A DNA stretch of 17,315 bases from JBAZFF01 sp041653495 (GTDB taxonomy: Bacteria > Patescibacteriota > Minisyncoccia > Minisyncoccales > RBG-13-42-11). Shown piece after piece: positions 6,760 through 14,589 of this stretch. Each line of letters opens with the position of its first letter. Position 1 is the stretch's first letter. Below the pieces are notes generated by a model. That model did not search any database. It was not told where the DNA came from and was given only the letters and a program-made list of their open reading frames with translations. The DNA is taken from contig JBAZFF010000010.1 in assembly GCA_041653495.1 (NCBI GenBank), positions 1-17,315 of the forward strand, in the 5' to 3' direction. Both the position numbers and the translations under genes were made by a program.

Positions 6760-7739
6760 TATTTAAAAAGATTTCTTGCTTCCTGCCATATTTGGTCCTG
6801 TCCCTGCTTTTCTTTCATCCAGTACCACCATTCCGCTCCCCACAGGTAGAATCCGCTCAATCCTGTTTTTTCCGCATATTCTATGTTCTCTTTGAACTTA
6901 TCCAAATTCATCGTCTTTGCCTGCTCCTCTGGCGGGCTGGTGTATAAAAGTTCCGGTCCCCAGGGTTCCGCCTGCAGTTCTACGCAGATCACTTCCTTGT
7001 CAAAAAATAAATTTATAAGGTTAGCCTTCCTTCCGTAAAAAACCGGCGGAAAAGGGTAGGTGAAATACTTTTCAATCTGCCATACCCAGACTTTCCTGTA
7101 CATTGTGGTCCCGACGACATCCCCTATTGAGGCAGCCTGAAACCAGAACGATCCCTCCCCGCTGTCGGATATTATGACCGGCCTGTCGTCTAGGGCTCGG
7201 ACAAACTCAACTTCCATCTTTAAGAATTCCTTGTCGGCCCAGGTGCACTCCCCGAAAGGGAAAAACGGTTCATTTTCCACCTGCCACATAGAAATAGCCG
7301 AATTCTCCCTGTATCTAGAGACTAAAGTATTGATGAACTCCAATATCTTTTCCTGCTGTTCCTCCTTGGTGAGCCCCTTGGCCCATTCGGGGATATGGCA
7401 TTCCGGCCAGCGCGGGCTCTTCATCCCGACTACCAGCATAACGCTCACTCCGTTTTCCTTGGCTGTTTCCAGCTGCCAATCCAGATCTTCAAAATCATAT
7501 TGCCCGTCTTCTTTCTCTAAAAGGTCCCAGTAGCTTGCCACCTTGATGTTCCTTGCCCCTAGATCATGTATCAAAGCGGAATAAACTTCTTTCCAGTCCA
7601 GCCCTAAATTCTGGGCGTGTTTCTGGGAAAAGTTGACTCCCCAAACAATATCGCCTTTAGGGGTTTCCCTGCCCAAGAAAAAATAGGAGAAGACCGCCAA
7701 AAATAAAATTAAAATGGTTAGAATTATCTTTCTTTTCAT
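6759..7739 (-). CDS. Membrane-anchored clan GH-A glycoside hydrolase-like protein
   Basis: A 326-residue protein with an N-terminal signal anchor (MKRKIILTILILFLAVFSYF) and an exported TIM-barrel domain like clan GH-A enzymes (GH5/GH42-type). The stretch 'ARNIKVASYWDLLEKEDGQYDF' resembles the GH42 N-terminal repeat. WQVENEP (152-158) supplies the likely acid/base Glu157 on strand 4, and E254 in CVELQAEPW is the likely nucleophile on strand 7, with E258 as the alternative. The C-terminal FYLWGAEWWYW is an aromatic strand-8 segment. The frame is open to 7943, but the start is set at ATG 7739 because it gives a 4-nt ATGA overlap with the EamA gene and a proper signal anchor. Substrate is unknown. 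Next to two glycosyltransferases and a transporter, it may trim or remodel a surface glycan. Confidence 0.8.
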   Translation of the reverse strand: MKRKIILTILILFLAVFSYFFLGRETPKGDIVWGVNFSQKHAQNLGLDWKEVYSALIHDLGARNIKVASYWDLLEKEDGQYDFEDLDWQLETAKENGVSVMLVVGMKSPRWPECHIPEWAKGLTKEEQQEKILEFINTLVSRYRENSAISMWQVENEPFFPFGECTWADKEFLKMEVEFVRALDDRPVIISDSGEGSFWFQAASIGDVVGTTMYRKVWVWQIEKYFTYPFPPVFYGRKANLINLFFDKEVICVELQAEPWGPELLYTSPPEEQAKTMNLDKFKENIEYAEKTGLSGFYLWGAEWWYWMKEKQGQDQIWQEARNLFK

Positions 7740-8629
7740 ATGCTCAACAGTAATATTCCCCCGGCTATTAATAATATTGATACTGCTTTTTGAAAAATGA
7801 TCTTTTTGGAAGTTTCCTCCTTTAAGAGCTGCGGAAATCTGAAGGAAACAAAGACGGCTATAATAAATAAGAATACATACTGAATTCCCTGGAAAGCGGG
7901 AACCAGGGCGGCCGCCACCAAGGGGCCTAAGGCTATCGCCCAATTTTGCAGGACATTGGCCGTAGCCCCCATGCCCTGGGTTAAAAAGAATACTGCAGCT
8001 GTCTTTTTAGATAATTTTATTCTCTGGCCAAATAATCCTTCTCTGACTTCCTTTGAGAATAAAAACGTCAGAGAGATTAAAGCACCTCCTGATTTAATCC
8101 ATACTAAGCTGTCCCAAAAATCATTTTCCAAGTAAATATATTTTATCAAGACAAAATGGATGGCCCAAAATACGGCCGCTGTAGCGGATATTTTAAGGCT
8201 GTTAAAATCAAATGATTTTCTGTAGGTTATCAGAACCGTCCCTGTCACTAAGAGTAGAAGGGCAAAGATAGAAATGATTTCTGGAATTTCCCCGGAAATA
8301 AAGAATAACAGCAATATGCTGAATACTGGGATCATCCCTCCTATTGCCGGAGTGATTCTGGAGGCTTCATGGAGCTGAAGCGCCCTGTAAAACCACAAAA
8401 GACCTAGAATATATGCGGCTCCGGCTGATAAGATTATGGGGAGCTGGGAAGGGTCGGGCAGGGAGAATCCTATAAAGGGAACCAAAACTAAAATCACCCC
8501 TCCTAAAGCTCCTATATAAAAGGAATAAGTCTTGGGGCTTGGAATAGGGCCCATTAAAAGGTATTTATCCAGCAAAAAAACGATCGCATATAGGAAATAA
8601 GCTATGATTGCAACTAATATCCAGTTCAT
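7736..8629 (-). CDS. EamA/DMT-family transporter
   Basis: A 297-residue integral membrane protein with about ten hydrophobic segments arranged as two repeats (roughly 1-135 and 145-297), as in the EamA (drug/metabolite transporter) superfamily. Recognisable features are the LLWFYRALQLHEASRITP-like segment at the end of the first repeat half and 'NWAIALGPLVAAALVPAFQG' in the second. EamA proteins export metabolites, and related small transporters flip lipid-linked sugars (ArnE/ArnF). Set between a lipid-type glycosyltransferase and a membrane-anchored hydrolase, a role in moving a glycolipid or sugar intermediate is possible but unproven. It overlaps the upstream and downstream genes by 4 nt each (ATGA). 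Confidence 0.88.
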   Translation of the reverse strand: MNWILVAIIAYFLYAIVFLLDKYLLMGPIPSPKTYSFYIGALGGVILVLVPFIGFSLPDPSQLPIILSAGAAYILGLLWFYRALQLHEASRITPAIGGMIPVFSILLLFFISGEIPEIISIFALLLLVTGTVLITYRKSFDFNSLKISATAAVFWAIHFVLIKYIYLENDFWDSLVWIKSGGALISLTFLFSKEVREGLFGQRIKLSKKTAAVFFLTQGMGATANVLQNWAIALGPLVAAALVPAFQGIQYVFLFIIAVFVSFRFPQLLKEETSKKIIFQKAVSILLIAGGILLLSI

Positions 8630-9891
8630 GAAAGCTCGCCTAATATATTATACGTACCCATTTTTTCTCCTTCTATAAAACCCTGGAAAGCGCATTCTGC
8701 GAGATTCCCGTTGTCCAACCAGTCAAAGAGCCACTGGTCTGTGTAATTAGGATCTCCCTGAGGAACGGCAAACCCGGATTTTAAAAGCCACTCCTTATTG
8801 AAATCCTCCTGGGAGCCTACGCAGGGAGCCATTATAATCGGGATCCCCAAGGCGGCGTAAAAAGAAAGTTCGGAAGGCTTGGTCCACAAAATATCCGTTT
8901 TTCTTAAAGCTCTGTTAAACTTCCTGTAATATTTCTCAAAAGTTTCTTCGAATATCACTTCCACATCTTTCCCCAACCGCGCCTCGCTTAATTTTTCTTT
9001 GAAGTACTCTTCGACGGACTTTTTGGTGCCCGCAACCAAAACCAGCCTGATTTTCTTTTCTTTTATCTTTTTTTTCAAACTCTCCAATATCTTTCCTCCC
9101 AGCTCCATTTGGGCTCCCGCTCCCCCCACTGCAAACATCAAAGTCAAAGGATGGTTAGATCTTTTGGGCAGATTCCCTAAATGATTTTTGATAAGAGATC
9201 GGTACTTTTCAGTATATTCCCGCTTTGGATCCAAATTCAAAAGCCTGTTCTCCATATCTGATATTAGAACTTCCATTTTGGGTGTCCCTATATTCTCAAG
9301 AGGAAGAGGATACCCGCTCAAAGATACATTCTTAGGATCTACTCCGTAAAGTTTCAGCCTTTCTGCCACTCTTTGGTTGGGAGCAAAATATTTTATTCTG
9401 CTTTTCCCGGGATTTAAAGGCGCCCAGGCTCGGGCAATATCCGCATCGCAAACAATGCAATATATATCTTTGGAATAATTAAAATTCTCCGCCATGAAGG
9501 CCGGCGCAAAGAAACTGGTGACTAAAACGGCCGGGTCCTTCTCTAGTTTGCTTATTAAATCCTTTCCCCAGCCGTTCTTTATCAAGGAATAATTTTGCTT
9601 TAATTGGAAAGTGGGAGCAGACAGGTTTCTCTTTGGGTAGAAATCCGATATTTTCTGAAATTGGTCAAAAATGTAAAAAGCAAAGGGACCCAAAAGAGGA
9701 ATCTTTTTTATCTTTGAAATGAATTCGTATCCGGTCCTGCTAGTTTCCCAGATTCTCTTGTCGGATTCGGGAATGCCCAAATAATCATTAGCATTGATTA
9801 TTCTCTTGTTTCTGGCGAATTCTTTTAAAGGGGAAATGGTTCTCTGATGGCCGTAACCCATATTCACCGAAACTAATAAGAATTTATTCAT
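8626..9891 (-). CDS. GT-B glycosyltransferase, MurG / MGDG-synthase-like
   Basis: A 421-residue protein with the two-Rossmann GT-B layout. The N terminus has MGYGHQRT (residues 11-18), matching the GxGH loop of MGDG synthase and processive diacylglycerol glycosyltransferases. The C-terminal half has GGAGAQ (256-261), then KPSELSFYAALG (338-349) and APCVGSQEDFN, the donor-binding region shared with MurG-type (GT28) enzymes. It has no signal peptide and is probably peripheral on the inner membrane. Likely substrates are a lipid acceptor and a UDP-sugar, but neither can be read from the sequence. It heads the glycan cassette, 18 nt after comEC. The ATG at 9891 has no Shine-Dalgarno and lies 9 nt from a TAAAAT box. 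The peptidoglycan MurG itself is less likely, given the divergent N-terminal domain and context. Confidence 0.78.
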   Translation of the reverse strand: MNKFLLVSVNMGYGHQRTISPLKEFARNKRIINANDYLGIPESDKRIWETSRTGYEFISKIKKIPLLGPFAFYIFDQFQKISDFYPKRNLSAPTFQLKQNYSLIKNGWGKDLISKLEKDPAVLVTSFFAPAFMAENFNYSKDIYCIVCDADIARAWAPLNPGKSRIKYFAPNQRVAERLKLYGVDPKNVSLSGYPLPLENIGTPKMEVLISDMENRLLNLDPKREYTEKYRSLIKNHLGNLPKRSNHPLTLMFAVGGAGAQMELGGKILESLKKKIKEKKIRLVLVAGTKKSVEEYFKEKLSEARLGKDVEVIFEETFEKYYRKFNRALRKTDILWTKPSELSFYAALGIPIIMAPCVGSQEDFNKEWLLKSGFAVPQGDPNYTDQWLFDWLDNGNLAECAFQGFIEGEKMGTYNILGELS

Positions 9892-9900
9892 ATTGAATGA

Positions 9901-9906
9901 ATTTTA
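9901..9906 (-). promoter_or_regulatory. Possible -10 box for the glycan cassette
   Basis: TAAAAT on the minus strand lies 9 nt before the ATG of the GT-B gene, in the 18-nt gap after comEC. The best -35 match is weak (TTAAAA at 9924-9929, 17-nt spacer, inside comEC). It might let the cassette be transcribed apart from the lepB-comEC operon. Confidence 0.3.
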
Positions 9907-9909
9907 GCA

Positions 9910-11340
9910 TTAAATAGGATTATTTTTAAGCTTTTTTGCCAAAAAGAAAACAGCCCCGGAAAGAAAAACATAGTAAATAACTAGCCAGTGCCAAGAAATA
10001 TTGAAAAACAGGGCTGAAAAAGGAAGGTCTGCAAAGAAGCCAGCGACCGAAATAAGATATTGCAGAATGAGCAAACATGGGAGGGAAAACAAGAAACCCA
10101 GAGGCGGAAACACGAGGCCCGCCACCGAGAAGATGAAACCCAGTACCATTATATAGGATAATGCGGGGACTATCAGAATATTTGCAAAAGGGGCGACCAG
10201 CGAGAATTGACCGAAATTGAAAATAAGTATCGGAAGAGTGAATATCTGGGCTCCCAGGCTCATTGCCAGAATAGTCCTTATCTGGAATTTATTCGGTATT
10301 CTTGCAAGCCACTTTTCGAAAACAGGGGAAAGAAGCAATATTCCGAGCAAAGCCAAAAATGACAGTTGAAAGCCTACGTCGAACACCAAGACCAGAGGAT
10401 TCAAAAAAAGCATTAGGGCACCGGAAAACAAAATAGTTCTCAAGGAAGAATTCTGTCTGCCCAAATATTGCGACATTAAAAAGCATATTCCCATTATTCC
10501 CGATCTGACGGCTGGAGCCTGAAACCCTGTAAATAAAATGAAGAAAGATATGAAAATGACCGTAACCCAAAAAGCCTGCTTTTTCCAAATACCGAGCCCC
10601 AGAAGAAAACTCATCAAAACGGCGGTAAGTATGGAAATATGCATCCCGGATATAGAAGTCATGTGCCTTACCCCGGAAAGATTCAATTTCTGGGCCAGAG
10701 ATTCGGGAAGCTGAGTCCTGTCTCCCAAGACCATAGCTGAAAGAAGGGCAGCATGGCTCTGGGGCAAGTTCCCCGACATTACCTCCCGAACCCCGCTTTT
10801 TACCTTGAAAATCGCCGACGAGAAACCGTTCCCGTTCCCCTTTGAAATTAACTTTGTCTCGGGCTGGTAAGAGACGAGGAAAATGCCGTCTTTTGCCAAG
10901 TACCCGGGATAGTTGAAATCCTCCAGAATATCCGGCTTTTCCAGATTGCCTCTTATCTCAATTTCATCCCCGTACTCATATTCTGGATATTTAGGAAGCA
11001 CTATCAGCGCCTTACCAGAGAAATCATCTCCTTTTACCAGAACCCTTTGACTCGTTTCCCGAATGTCAGGGTCCGAAACAATAAATACATCGAAAACGCC
11101 TTTCCTTTCCGCTGCCGCCTGGTTCTCAAACGACTGGCATCTTGCAATCCCCGCCAGAAGAAACAAGACGCTGAGTCCGAAGACAGCTATCTTTTTGTAT
11201 TTCCAGAAAACAGACACTAATAATATCGCAAAGATTGCCAGAGGCAATAAAAAAGCAACCGACAGGTCATAAAAGGAAGCAAAAAAAATGCCTCCCACAA
11301 AAGAGAGACAGAAAATCACCAATATTCCGGAGGCCGTCAT
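9910..11340 (-). CDS. comEC: ComEC-type DNA uptake channel, no nuclease domain
   Basis: A 476-residue polytopic membrane protein predicted to carry single-stranded DNA across the inner membrane during transformation. Layout: N-terminal membrane helices (about 5-67); a soluble beta-rich OB-like domain (about 80-165, with RVLVKGDDF and GDEIEIRGNL); then the competence domain from about 185. Hallmarks are LSAMVLGDRTQLP (about 200-212), LSGVRHMTSISGMHISIL (about 221-238), the FTGFQAPAVRSGIM segment and DVGFQLSF (321-328). It ends in a short basic tail after the last helices, so the C-terminal metallo-beta-lactamase domain of B. subtilis ComEC (about 770 residues) is absent. The start overlaps the ftsZ stop by 1 nt (TAATG). 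Pilin genes elsewhere in the window fit a DNA uptake role. Confidence 0.92.
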   Translation of the reverse strand: MTASGILVIFCLSFVGGIFFASFYDLSVAFLLPLAIFAILLVSVFWKYKKIAVFGLSVLFLLAGIARCQSFENQAAAERKGVFDVFIVSDPDIRETSQRVLVKGDDFSGKALIVLPKYPEYEYGDEIEIRGNLEKPDILEDFNYPGYLAKDGIFLVSYQPETKLISKGNGNGFSSAIFKVKSGVREVMSGNLPQSHAALLSAMVLGDRTQLPESLAQKLNLSGVRHMTSISGMHISILTAVLMSFLLGLGIWKKQAFWVTVIFISFFILFTGFQAPAVRSGIMGICFLMSQYLGRQNSSLRTILFSGALMLFLNPLVLVFDVGFQLSFLALLGILLLSPVFEKWLARIPNKFQIRTILAMSLGAQIFTLPILIFNFGQFSLVAPFANILIVPALSYIMVLGFIFSVAGLVFPPLGFLFSLPCLLILQYLISVAGFFADLPFSALFFNISWHWLVIYYVFLSGAVFFLAKKLKNNPI

Positions 11341-12263
11341 TAAAATCCGGTCGCAATAACAGTTACCTTGATTTCCCCCATCTTTAACTTCTCGTCCTGC
11401 ACGGCCCCGAAAATAACCTTGGCTTCCGAATTTATTTCCTGGGTTATCACCTTTGCCACCTCGTCTATCTCAGCTAGGCTTATATCCTTCCCCCCGGAAA
11501 CATTAAATAAAACTCCTTTGGCCCCCTTTATTGAAACGTCCAGAAGAGGAGAATTAATTGCGGCCAAAGCGGCCTTCTGGGCCCTTCCTTCCCCCACTGC
11601 CCTGCCGACTCCGAAAATTGCTGATCCCGCATTAGACATTATTGATTTCACATCTGCAAAATCCACATTCACTATTCCGGGCAGAGAAATCAAATCGGAT
11701 ATGCCCTGAACAGCCTGCCTTAAAATATCGTCGCATGCCCAAAATGCGTTTATCAAAGGTGTTTTTGGGTCTAAAGTGCTCAAGAGCTTGTCGTTGGAAA
11801 TGACGATCAAAGTGTCTACTTTATCCTTCAGCCTCCTGACTCCATCTTCCGCTATCTTCTTCCTGACCTGACCTTCGAAAGAGAAGGGCTTAGTGACGAT
11901 GGCTAATGTTAAAATTCCCATTTCCTTTGCGATTTCGGCCACAACAAAAACTGAACCCGTACCAGTCCCGCCGCCCAAACCGCAAGCCAAAAATACCATC
12001 TCTGTGCCTTCTAAAGCCCTCTTTATATCTTCCTTGTTCTCAAGCGCGGACTTCTTTCCTATCTCAGGATTCATACCGGCTCCGAGCCCTTGGGTCGCCT
12101 TTTTGCCGATCCTTATTTTAAGGTCAGCTCTCGTTTTTGAGAGGTCCTGAGCGTCAGTATTCATAGCGATTAATTCCACTCCTTTGATCTTACATTTTTT
12201 CATTCGGGACAAAGCGTTCCCTCCGGATCCACCCAGCCCGACTACTTTTATTTTGCTGAACAT
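11340..12263 (-). CDS. ftsZ: Cell division GTPase FtsZ, lacking C-terminal tail
   Basis: A 307-residue tubulin-like GTPase forming the division ring. The nucleotide site is intact: VVGLGGSGGNAL (7-18) and the tubulin signature GGGTGTG (97-103). The T7 synergy loop NVDFADVKSIM (199-209) needed for hydrolysis in polymers is canonical. The protein ends at KVTVIATGF, the last core beta-strand, so the flexible linker and conserved C-terminal peptide that bind FtsA, ZipA, SepF or EzrA are missing (E. coli FtsZ is 383 aa). The N-terminal extension before the first strand is also very short. The TAA stop overlaps the comEC ATG by 1 nt, so there is no room for a tail. It lies 2 nt after ftsA. Confidence 0.96.
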   Translation of the reverse strand: MFSKIKVVGLGGSGGNALSRMKKCKIKGVELIAMNTDAQDLSKTRADLKIRIGKKATQGLGAGMNPEIGKKSALENKEDIKRALEGTEMVFLACGLGGGTGTGSVFVVAEIAKEMGILTLAIVTKPFSFEGQVRKKIAEDGVRRLKDKVDTLIVISNDKLLSTLDPKTPLINAFWACDDILRQAVQGISDLISLPGIVNVDFADVKSIMSNAGSAIFGVGRAVGEGRAQKAALAAINSPLLDVSIKGAKGVLFNVSGGKDISLAEIDEVAKVITQEINSEAKVIFGAVQDEKLKMGEIKVTVIATGF

Positions 12264-12265
12264 AT

Positions 12266-13489
12266 TTATGGAATGAAAACTTTAAGAATCTTCTTTAGCT
12301 TGTCTCCGACGCTCCCTTTATTGGCCCAAGCTACAGGAGAGAGCGAGAGCCCTTCTGAGACAGGTTCTGCTGATCTTGCTATCAATCCGCAGGCAGTGGC
12401 ATAATTCAAGTCTTCCTCCAGCCCGTAAAAATTAGATGGCTTTCCTATTCGGCAGGGAAGTTTTAATTCTTTCTTAGCCAGATCTACTATCTTGTCCATT
12501 TTGGCTCCTCCTCCGGTGATTACTATCCCTCCAGGAAGCATCCCCTGCTTTTGAATCCTTTTAAGCTCTTTCTGGACTTCCCCGAAAATCTCGGAAACTC
12601 TGGCCTGTATTATTTTAGAGAGCATTTTTTGGGAGAACACTAATGTTTCTTCTCCTTCCACTTCCACTCTTTCTTTTTTATCTTTTCCTTTAAACATGCA
12701 TGTCCCGACGGCCAACTTTATCTCCTCCGCGGTATCAATGTCCGTCTTTAAGCCGATAGCTATGTCGTTTGTGATGTTGGCCGATCCCATCGGAACTACG
12801 GCCAAGTGGGATAATTCCCCCTCTTCAAACACGGCCAGTTCTGAAGTTCCGAATCCGATGTCCAAAATTGCGGTTCCAAGCTCTTTCTGTTTCAGGTTCA
12901 AAACTGCATCGGCGCTTGCAAGACAGGAAGGGACAACATCCAGCACCTGCAGATTACAAGCCAGCACCGCCTGGCTCAGGTTACTGACGTATGGAGAAAA
13001 TCCGGCTAAAATCATGGCCTCCACTTCCAGCCTCCCTCCGTGCATTCCTATCACATTCTTAATGCCGCCGCTGTTGTCCAGCATGAATTCCTTGGGATAA
13101 ACTTCCATAATCTCGCTGTTGGAGGGAAGAGAAACGGTCTTGGCGGACTCTATCACTCTTGTAATGTCTACCTCGGAAACTTTCTGGTCCGCCCTGGAAA
13201 CGGCAATCATTCCTCGAGAAGAAGTGCAGTACAGATGGCTTCCGCCAATGTTAGTAAATACAGCGCTGATCTTCTCTCCTGTTTCCTCCCTTGCTCTGTT
13301 CAGAAGAATCTGTATGATCCTGGAAACTTTTTCCGAATCTACGACTACTCCCTTTCTTACTCCGTAAGAAGCTTCCTTCAGCTGGCAAACCACGTCAAAA
13401 CCAGATTGGTCTTCTTTGGGTCTCGCGACCAATAATTTAATGTGCCCCGTCCCCACATCCAGCCCGGCAATTAAATTATTCTTTGCCAT
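12266..13489 (-). CDS. ftsA: Cell division protein FtsA
   Basis: A 407-residue actin-like ATPase that tethers FtsZ filaments to the membrane. Phosphate-1 motif DVGTGHIK (11-18), SHS2/1C subdomain (about 85-165), phosphate-2 motif DIGFGTSE (210-217) and adenosine motif ITGGGA (324-329) are all visible. The C terminus, VGDKLKKILKVFIP, is a short amphipathic basic/hydrophobic helix that fits the FtsA membrane-targeting sequence. Length is normal. It overlaps the end of ybeY by 14 nt and ends 2 nt before ftsZ, the usual ftsA-ftsZ order, but ftsQ and mur genes are not in the window. The odd point is that its FtsZ partner lacks the peptide FtsA normally binds. Confidence 0.96.
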   Translation of the reverse strand: MAKNNLIAGLDVGTGHIKLLVARPKEDQSGFDVVCQLKEASYGVRKGVVVDSEKVSRIIQILLNRAREETGEKISAVFTNIGGSHLYCTSSRGMIAVSRADQKVSEVDITRVIESAKTVSLPSNSEIMEVYPKEFMLDNSGGIKNVIGMHGGRLEVEAMILAGFSPYVSNLSQAVLACNLQVLDVVPSCLASADAVLNLKQKELGTAILDIGFGTSELAVFEEGELSHLAVVPMGSANITNDIAIGLKTDIDTAEEIKLAVGTCMFKGKDKKERVEVEGEETLVFSQKMLSKIIQARVSEIFGEVQKELKRIQKQGMLPGGIVITGGGAKMDKIVDLAKKELKLPCRIGKPSNFYGLEEDLNYATACGLIARSAEPVSEGLSLSPVAWANKGSVGDKLKKILKVFIP

Positions 13490-13874
13490 ATTTTTTTGAG
13501 TTTAATAAATAATAATCTTGTTTTTGTCGCATTAACCTTGCTTCTTTCTGGTTTTTCTCATGGTCATACCCCAGTATGTGCAGGAGCCCGTGTATGAAAA
13601 CTTTCGTAAGTTCTTTCTTGAAACTGCCCGATTTCTCCACGATTTCGGGGCATATTACAATTTCCCCCAAGTCCCCGTAATAGAAAGAGAGGACATCTGT
13701 AGGCTTATCCTTTCCTCTATGCTTCTTGTTTATATCTTTTATCCTCGACTGTCCAACGAAAGCTACCGATACCGAAAGATCGCTTCTTTTTTCTTTTTTT
13801 AAGATTCTCGTTCCTGTTTTTTTAAGAAATACCCCGTTTATCTTCTTTTCGGTAAGATTATTGATTTCTATCAT
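13476..13874 (-). CDS. ybeY: Endoribonuclease YbeY (rRNA maturation factor)
   Basis: A 132-residue zinc-dependent RNase that matures 16S rRNA and helps ribosome quality control. The metal site HGLLHILGYDH (95-105) provides three histidines, and the upstream conserved block KHRGKDKPTDVLSF (51-64) is typical of the family. Length is normal to slightly short. It overlaps the yqeY-like gene by 4 nt (ATGA) at its start and ftsA by 14 nt at its end. The upstream AGAGAAAG is a possible weak Shine-Dalgarno. Its place between rpsU/yqeY and ftsA links translation and division genes in one transcript. Confidence 0.95.
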   Translation of the reverse strand: MIEINNLTEKKINGVFLKKTGTRILKKEKRSDLSVSVAFVGQSRIKDINKKHRGKDKPTDVLSFYYGDLGEIVICPEIVEKSGSFKKELTKVFIHGLLHILGYDHEKNQKEARLMRQKQDYYLLNSKKYGKE

Positions 13875-14368
13875 TGAAGGCTTTCTCTTACCATCTTTCC
13901 CACCAGAGAACTGTCCGCTTTCCCTTTTGTTCTGGGCATCAATTCCGCCATTACCTTTCCCATGTCTTTAATCTCCTTAGCTCCGACTTTGGCAATGGTT
14001 TCTTTCACTAAATCTTTTATCTCTTCTTCCGACATTTGCTCGGGCATATATTTCAATAAGAATTCCAGTTCTTTCTTCTCCTTTTTGGCAGACTCCATTC
14101 TTCCTCCCTTTTCAAATCCCTCGGCGGCCTCTCTCCTTTTCTTAGCTTCCGAGCTTATTACGTCTAGAATCTCTTCGTCTCCCAACTGGCTCTGTTTTTC
14201 CAGTTCTTCCGCCGAAGCTTTTGGGTCCTTCTTTGAAAGACTGTACCTCTTTTCTTTTTCTTTGTTCAAAACCGAGGACATTAACTGCCTCAAGGTTGAA
14301 ACCTCTAATTCCTTCCCTTCTTTCAAGAAGGATTTAAGACTCTGATTAATATTTTCTTTTAGAGACAT
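13871..14368 (-). CDS. GatB/YqeY domain protein
   Basis: A 165-residue, highly charged alpha-helical protein of the YqeY family, related to the C-terminal tRNA-binding domain of the amidotransferase subunit GatB. Typical family segments are MSLKENINQSLKSFLK at the start, 'LEVSTLRQLMSSVLNKE', the central 'EILDVISSEAKKRREAAEGFEKGGR' and the C-terminal 'MGKVMAELMPRTKGKADSSLVGKMV'. The exact function is unknown; a tRNA-associated role is inferred. It follows rpsU, a pairing common in bacteria. The start overlaps the rpsU end by 23 nt, and there is no Shine-Dalgarno. The ATG is supported by alignment of the first residues to the family. Confidence 0.92.
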   Translation of the reverse strand: MSLKENINQSLKSFLKEGKELEVSTLRQLMSSVLNKEKEKRYSLSKKDPKASAEELEKQSQLGDEEILDVISSEAKKRREAAEGFEKGGRMESAKKEKKELEFLLKYMPEQMSEEEIKDLVKETIAKVGAKEIKDMGKVMAELMPRTKGKADSSLVGKMVRESLQ

Positions 14369-14588
14369 TTTCTTTGAGCTGACCGAGCTTTCTTAATTTC
14401 TCGTATTGGATTCTCGATTCTATCCTTCTCAGGGCGGCTTTTTTCTTTGTAAGCTGTGAAGCGGATCTTCCCTGATACCTCCTCTTCCTGGCCTGCATTA
14501 AGATGCCGCTTCTCTGCATATTTTTCGAAAAGCGCCTTATTAAAGCCTGGGTTGTCTCTCTTTCTTGTTTTTTAACTTCTAATGCCAT
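14346..14588 (-). CDS. rpsU: Small ribosomal subunit protein bS21
   Basis: An 80-residue, strongly basic protein matching bS21. It begins MALEVKKQERETTQALIRRF, then 'MQRSGILMQARKRRYQGRSASQ', then a lysine/arginine-rich tail (KKKAALRR...). The S21 core of about 55 residues is followed by a longer basic helix than in E. coli (71 aa). The frame is open to a TTG at 14597, but ATG 14588 is preferred because it follows the HIT gene's stop by 1 nt (TAATATG) and matches the usual family start. bS21 helps mRNA-16S rRNA pairing at initiation, which is notable in a window with few Shine-Dalgarno sites. Confidence 0.92.
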   Translation of the reverse strand: MALEVKKQERETTQALIRRFSKNMQRSGILMQARKRRYQGRSASQLTKKKAALRRIESRIQYEKLRKLGQLKENVSKRKY

Positions 14589-14589
14589 A

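Noticed and set aside
7740..7943. 68-residue N-terminal extension of the GH-A-like gene
   Set aside because: It overlaps the EamA coding region, has no signal-like or conserved content, and hides the natural ATGA-coupled start with signal anchor.
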